From Candidatus Altimarinota bacterium (GTDB lineage: Bacteria > Patescibacteriota > Gracilibacteria > BD1-5 > UBA2023), in the NCBI GenBank assembly GCA_008015855.1, contig SSGK01000067.1, forward strand, positions 1-9,333: a stretch of 9,333 bases of DNA. The letters are read 5' to 3'. The notes beneath the pieces were generated by a model. It saw only the letters and a list, made by a program, of their open reading frames with translations, made no database searches and had not been told where the DNA came from. Positions 5,388 through 9,333 of this stretch are shown here, piece after piece. Each line of letters begins with the position of its first letter. Position 1 is the stretch's first letter. The position numbers and the translations under genes were made by a program.

Positions 5388-7355
5388 ATGAAATCAGATT
5401 CCCCATTTAAATTACATTCTGAGTATGCCCCTACTGGGGATCAGCCTCGCGCAATTCAATCATTAGTGAGTTCCTTTCGTGAATGACATCAATTCCAAGC
5501 TCTTCTCGGAGTAACGGGATCTGGGAAGACCTTTACTATGGCAAATATTATCAATGAACTTCAGAAACCAACCCTGATTATTGCCCATAACAAAACGCTC
5601 GCAGCACAACTGGCACAAGAATTTAAGGAGTTTTTTCCAGAAAATGCAGTACATTATTTTGTATCTTACTATGATTATTATCAACCAGAAGCATACGTTG
5701 TAAAAACGGGGTCATACATTGAAAAAGAGGCAACTATTAACGAAGAAATTGACCGACTTCGCCATGCGGCTACAGAATCTCTTTTAACTCGAAAGGATGT
5801 GATTATTGTGGGATCTGTTTCCTGTAGATATGGTATCGGAGGAGTGGATGAATATGAAAAACAAGTTATTACTATTGAAAAAGGGAAAAGTTATATTCTC
5901 GAATGTTTAATCGAAAATCTGGTATCCCATCAATTCAAGCGATCAACGGCTGATTTTAAACCTGGAATGTTTCGAGTGCTCGGTGATACATTTGAAATAT
6001 GGCCATCTTCTTCTGAGGAGGTGATTACATTTGAATTTTTTGGAGATGAATTGGAGCGTATTACGAAGAGAATTCCTCTCACTTATGAGGTTATAGAAGA
6101 ATTAGAAGAGGCGGTTATTTTTCCAGCAAAACACTTTGTAACGTCTCGTTCTATTGTTGATGAGATTCTTCCAAGAATCAAAGCGGAATTAGATGAGCGA
6201 ATTGCAGCATTTATAGAAATGGGAAAGCCACTTGAAGCGGAACGCATAAAACTTCGTGTGGAATATGATATGGAAATGCTCCAGGAAGTTGGCTATGTAA
6301 ATGGGATTGAAAATTATTCATACTATCTTTCAAATCGCCTTCCCGGAGATCCGCCTTCCACTCTTATGGATTTCTTCCCAGAAGATTATCTCACATTTAT
6401 CGATGAATCGCATATTACGGTTCCTCAGATTGGAGGTATGTATGCATGAGATCGTGCTCGCAAAATGAACTTAGTGGAGTATGGTTTTCGCCTTCCTTCG
6501 GCACTCGAGAATCGCCCACTTCAATTTGATGAATTTGAAAAAAAGATTCATCAAACTCTCTTTGTTTCAGCAACGCCAGCACAATATGAGATAGAGAAAT
6601 CATCTATTATTGCTGAGCAGGTAATTCGTCCAACCTGACTTCTTGATCCATTGATTGAAATAGAAGATATGGAATTTATGGTTGATTCTTTGATGCGAGA
6701 AATCGTGCGTATACGCGACAATAATGAACGTGCACTGATTACAACAATCACAAAAAAATCAAGCGAAGATCTCGCTCTCTATCTTGCGGAAAATGGAGTA
6801 AAAGTTCGATATCTCCATTCTGAAATCGAAACAATTGAACGACTCGAAATTCTTCGTGAATATCGACTTGGAAAGATTGATGTGATTGTTGGGGTAAATC
6901 TCTTACGTGAAGGACTCGATCTTCCAGAGACCTCTTTTATCGGTATCTTAGATGCTGAAAAAGTTGGATTCTTGCGCTCGAAAACATCCCTCCTTCAGAT
7001 TATTGGTCGTGCTGCGCGTAATGCGAATGGGAAGGTGATTATGTACTCGCATGGTATGAAGATATCAACCGCGATGCATGATGCGATCGAAGAGACAGAA
7101 CGAAGGCGTACTATTCAGATGGAATACAATACACTTCACGGTATTACACCAAAAACAATTATTTCGAAGGTGAAAGATCTCGCTGGATGACTCGGTAAGA
7201 AAAAGGATTCGTTTGATTTTGAGACGAGTGAAGAGAAGAAGACAGCACGATTGAAGCGTCTTGAATTGGAGATGGATGTTGCGAGTGCAAATCTTGATTT
7301 TGAACGCGCAGCGGAAATTCGAGATGAGCTTTTTGCACTCAAAAAAGGTCGATAA
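5388..7355 (+). CDS. uvrB: Excinuclease ABC subunit B (UvrB)
   Basis: 655 residues, close to the family length. UvrB is the helicase-like damage-verification subunit of nucleotide excision repair; it is loaded by UvrA and recruits UvrC. Visible motifs are DQPRAI (18-23), Walker A GVTGSGKT (41-48), the damage-probing beta-hairpin region SYYDYYQPEAYV, Walker B FIDESH (337-342), LPSALENRP, FVSATP, LLREGLDLPE, the QIIGRAARN arginine-finger motif VI and a C-terminal UVR domain (about 620-655, with LDFERAAEIRDEL) that contacts UvrC. TGA encodes Gly33, 354, 417 and 601. Gly354 lies in the conserved GGMYxGDR segment, which makes it the best single proof of the reassigned code. Only 4 of about 37 glycines are TGA. 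The ATG at 5388 gives the normal UvrB N-terminus; no Shine-Dalgarno motif precedes it. uvrA and uvrC are not in the window. Confidence 0.98.
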
Positions 7356-7384
7356 TTGACAGTATATAATTATTATGGTATAAT
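7356..7384 (+). promoter_or_regulatory. Perfect-consensus sigma-70 promoter of the GGDEF gene
   Basis: TTGACA (7356-7361), a 17-bp spacer and TATAAT (7379-7384) match the consensus exactly. The -35 box starts at the base after the uvrB stop codon. Transcription should start near 7391, leaving a leader of about 17 bases. Confidence 0.85.
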
Positions 7385-7399
7385 TCCAATATAATTATT
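7364..7399 (+). repeat. Direct repeat around the GGDEF promoter
   Basis: ATATAATTATT occurs at 7364-7374, in the promoter spacer, and again at 7389-7399, at the predicted transcription start, 25 bases apart. It may be a pair of regulator sites, but the sequence is all A/T in an AT-rich spacer, so chance is a serious alternative. Confidence 0.3.
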
Positions 7400-7407
7400 T
7401 CAAAAAA

Positions 7408-8592
7408 ATGACTTCAAAAGATACGTTAGCCATCGTAAGTGACTTGCACGAACTGGTTGATAGTCTTGAAATCCCAGAAGAAAGGAAGACCAAAGAAGTA
7501 GTAAAAATGCTACGAGACATGGTTCGACTTATTTCTGTGAATCTTAAATTCTTTGAAGAGATTCTCGCAAGAAAGTATTACGATCCAAGGGATTTTTTCC
7601 TCCATATAAAGAGCTTTTTTGAACAGGAGTTTGAAGGAATTGAAATGTCAGCATATCGATATGATAAAGACCGTTGAGTCTTGGTTGATTATGAAGATAG
7701 GGAATTTCTTACGCCTTCTGAAATAGAGTCAAAAAGTGAATTTGCACTTGAGAAAATGGCGCTCCATGGGAAGGGCGATAAGTTCTATCAACCAAATAAA
7801 AACGAAGGTCCAACTGATAAAATAGGGGTGATATGAATGGATACTGCCTTCGGAGATAGGGCCCTGCTTACCTTTAAGGCAAATAGTCCTGAGGGTGCAT
7901 CGCTGAATTCGCAACATTTAAAGCGTTTTTTCTTTGCACGAGTGGTAAAGCTCATTATGAAACACGTGCTTCAGTCTATTAAAGATGCATATACGGATGA
8001 ACTTACGGGAATTAATAATAGTAAAATCTTGGAAGAACTCCGTATGAGTATGGATTATTCAGTTATCATGGTAGATCTGAGTCGTTTTAAAACAATCAAT
8101 GATACCTATGGACATGGAGTAGGGGATGATGTATTGAAAAAAGTTGCTGAAGCCCTGAAAGGAAGCATTCGACATGAAGATATTGCGGTAAGAGTTTCAT
8201 GAGATGAGTTCTGTATACTGGTCAAAAATACCCATGCCATGACACATACAAATATCCAGGAAATTGCTCATAGAATTCAGTATGCAATCGAATGAATCGA
8301 CTCTCTTTCTTGAGATGTTATCGTGCAGAATGGGAGTGATAAAATTCCTTCCATGGATCCACTTCGTATCGAGGCATCACTCGGATACTATTTAAATAAC
8401 CGAACTGCCCCCCTTCATAAGGCTCGTCATTGGGCTGATGTAGATATGTATCAATACAAGAAATCAGATGGAAAGATTGATAGAATCCTTTCCGAGATAA
8501 ATGGTTTAAATGATGATGATTTTCAAAGACTCGCAACATTTCTTATTCAAAAATTGGATTTCGATGCGCTTATGAAAAAGCCTTTAGAATAA
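7408..8592 (+). CDS. GGDEF-domain protein, probable diguanylate cyclase
   Basis: 394 residues with TGA as glycine (Gly90, 143, 265, 296 and 302). The N-terminal half (1-185) has a helical start and then a GAF-like alpha/beta region (about 60-165) that I cannot assign firmly; it has no membrane segment, so the protein is cytoplasmic. The GGDEF domain (about 190-360) shows DELTG (197-201), the metal-binding Asp223 in VDLSRFKTIND, YGHGVGDD (234-241), the signature as SGDEF (264-268) and a late ASLGYY...ADVDMYQYKKSDGK. An RxxD inhibitory site is present (RHED, 255-258), five residues before the signature. These features suggest active synthesis of cyclic di-GMP from GTP, with product inhibition. 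Ser for the first Gly is a mild variant. The essential second Gly is TGA-encoded. A short helical tail follows. No EAL or HD-GYP protein is in the window. The gene ends 5 bp from the convergent CDF gene. Confidence 0.93.
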
Positions 8593-8597
8593 CAGTA

Positions 8598-9333
8598 TTA
8601 TGTTACTACTTCATACCATGGTTCAACGTGTGTAATTACATTGCGAATCATGGGGTTTTTTTGAATGATAGTATCATGAACATTATGTCCGATAGCGTGT
8701 CATTCACGAACACTTATATTTCCATCGACTACCACATGAATTTCTATAAAGTAATCGAATCCTACTTTTTTAATAATGCAATGATGAATATTTTTTACTC
8801 CTGGTACCTTTTCAGCAATATTGGTAATTTCATGTATCATATCTTCATGTGGTGCACGATCCATGATTTCTAGGAATGCAGGACGAAATATATTGTAAGC
8901 ATTGTAAAAAATAATGCTACTCGCGAGCAACGCTCCCCAGTCATCAGCGGTTGCTGGTCAACCAAGGATTCAGATAAGTATACCGATTCATGCACAGAGT
9001 GATGTGAGAGCATCACTCATGTGATGCCAAGCATCTCATTTTACAGCGGTGCTTTCTATCTCATCTCCGACATCTCCAATTTTTTTAAAGAGAGTGAATT
9101 TAATAATAATTACAACTACTAGTACAATAAGGGTCCAATATGCAGGAGTAGGGTGATTTGGTTCGGTATAAATATAATAGAGTGATCAGCGTACAATCAT
9201 AATCGCAGCAAGTATCAGTGAAAATGCTACAATGATCGCCGCACTCGGTTCTGCTTTACCATACCCATAGGGGTGTTTCTCATCCGGGTTTTTCATGGAA
9301 ATCTTTAATCCAATCCATACGATAATAGAAGAG
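8598..9333 (-). CDS. Cation diffusion facilitator (CDF) metal transporter, 3' part
   Basis: 244 C-terminal residues are visible; the N-terminus, with the first one or two membrane helices, lies beyond the right edge. CDF proteins export Zn2+, Fe2+, Mn2+ and related ions by proton antiport as membrane dimers. The family loop HPYGYGKAE lies at 9275-9249, membrane helices follow, the second half of the metal site is HxxxD in HHMSDALTS (His at 9026-9024, Asp at 9014-9012), and a cytoplasmic ferredoxin-like domain covers about 8601-8870 (VPGVKNIHHCIIKKVG, EIHVVVDG, ISVREGHAIGHNVH, THVEP). TGA encodes six glycines, including those in KGDAWHHMSD and REGHAIG. The metal cannot be predicted because the helix-2 ligands are mostly outside the window. 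The TAA is 5 bp from the end of the GGDEF gene, tail to tail. Confidence 0.92.

Noticed and set aside
5388..7355. uvrB and neighbours as pseudogenes or assembly errors because of internal stops
   Set aside because: Every internal stop is TGA, never TAA or TAG, with no frame change, and the positions match glycine. Genetic code 25 explains all cases.
8590..8605. Inverted repeat TAACA-N6-TGTTA between the GGDEF and CDF genes as a terminator
   Set aside because: The arms are only 5 bp and AT-rich, and arise partly because the two opposing TAA stops face each other; there is no T-tract.
1..9333. CRISPR array, tRNA, rRNA, insertion sequence or replication origin
   Set aside because: No regularly spaced repeats, cloverleaf-type sequences, transposase genes with terminal repeats, or DnaA-box clusters were seen by eye on either strand.

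Overview
The window most likely comes from a bacterium that reads TGA as glycine (genetic code 25), i.e. the candidate-phyla-radiation lineages Gracilibacteria (BD1-5) or Absconditabacteria (SR1). Read with the standard code, most genes look broken by in-frame TGA. Read with TGA = Gly, eight of the ten become single full-length or window-truncated reading frames, and the TGAs fall where the families have glycine, such as the MYAGDR segment of UvrB and the (G/S)GDEF signature of a diguanylate cyclase. I count about 37 in-frame TGAs. No gene ends in TGA: the visible stops are TAA, except one TAG. I cannot tell the two lineages apart from this window.

Layout, left to right. (1) 1-392, minus: 5' part of an Mrr-like PD-(D/E)XK restriction endonuclease running off the left edge, with a 15-bp-arm palindrome at its start. 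(2) 485-2365, minus: dnaK, with a clear terminator, a strong promoter and a CIRCE-like HrcA operator in the divergent spacer. (3) 2561-4297, plus: a tight four-gene cluster (unknown, unknown, Bcp/PrxQ peroxiredoxin, unknown with an N-terminal Cys cluster), joined by overlaps or one-base gaps. (4) 4300-5271, minus: a CaCA-family Na+/Ca2+ exchanger-like protein, tail to tail with the cluster. (5) 5388-7355, plus: uvrB, divergent from the exchanger. (6) 7408-8592, plus: a cytoplasmic GGDEF protein behind a perfect-consensus promoter that starts at the base after the uvrB stop. (7) 8598-9333, minus: a CDF-family metal transporter, truncated by the right edge.

The content is mainly stress and housekeeping: protein folding (DnaK), peroxide defence (Bcp), DNA repair (UvrB), ion balance (CaCA, CDF), second-messenger signalling (GGDEF) and probably DNA defence (Mrr-like). 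Intergenic space is very short, convergent genes nearly touch, no start has a Shine-Dalgarno motif, and several promoters match the sigma-70 consensus. dnaK uses no TGA among about 54 glycines, while the other genes together use it for about a quarter of theirs. I see no tRNA, rRNA, CRISPR array, insertion sequence or replication origin, and no clearly new multi-gene system. The least explained part is the four-gene cluster around bcp.
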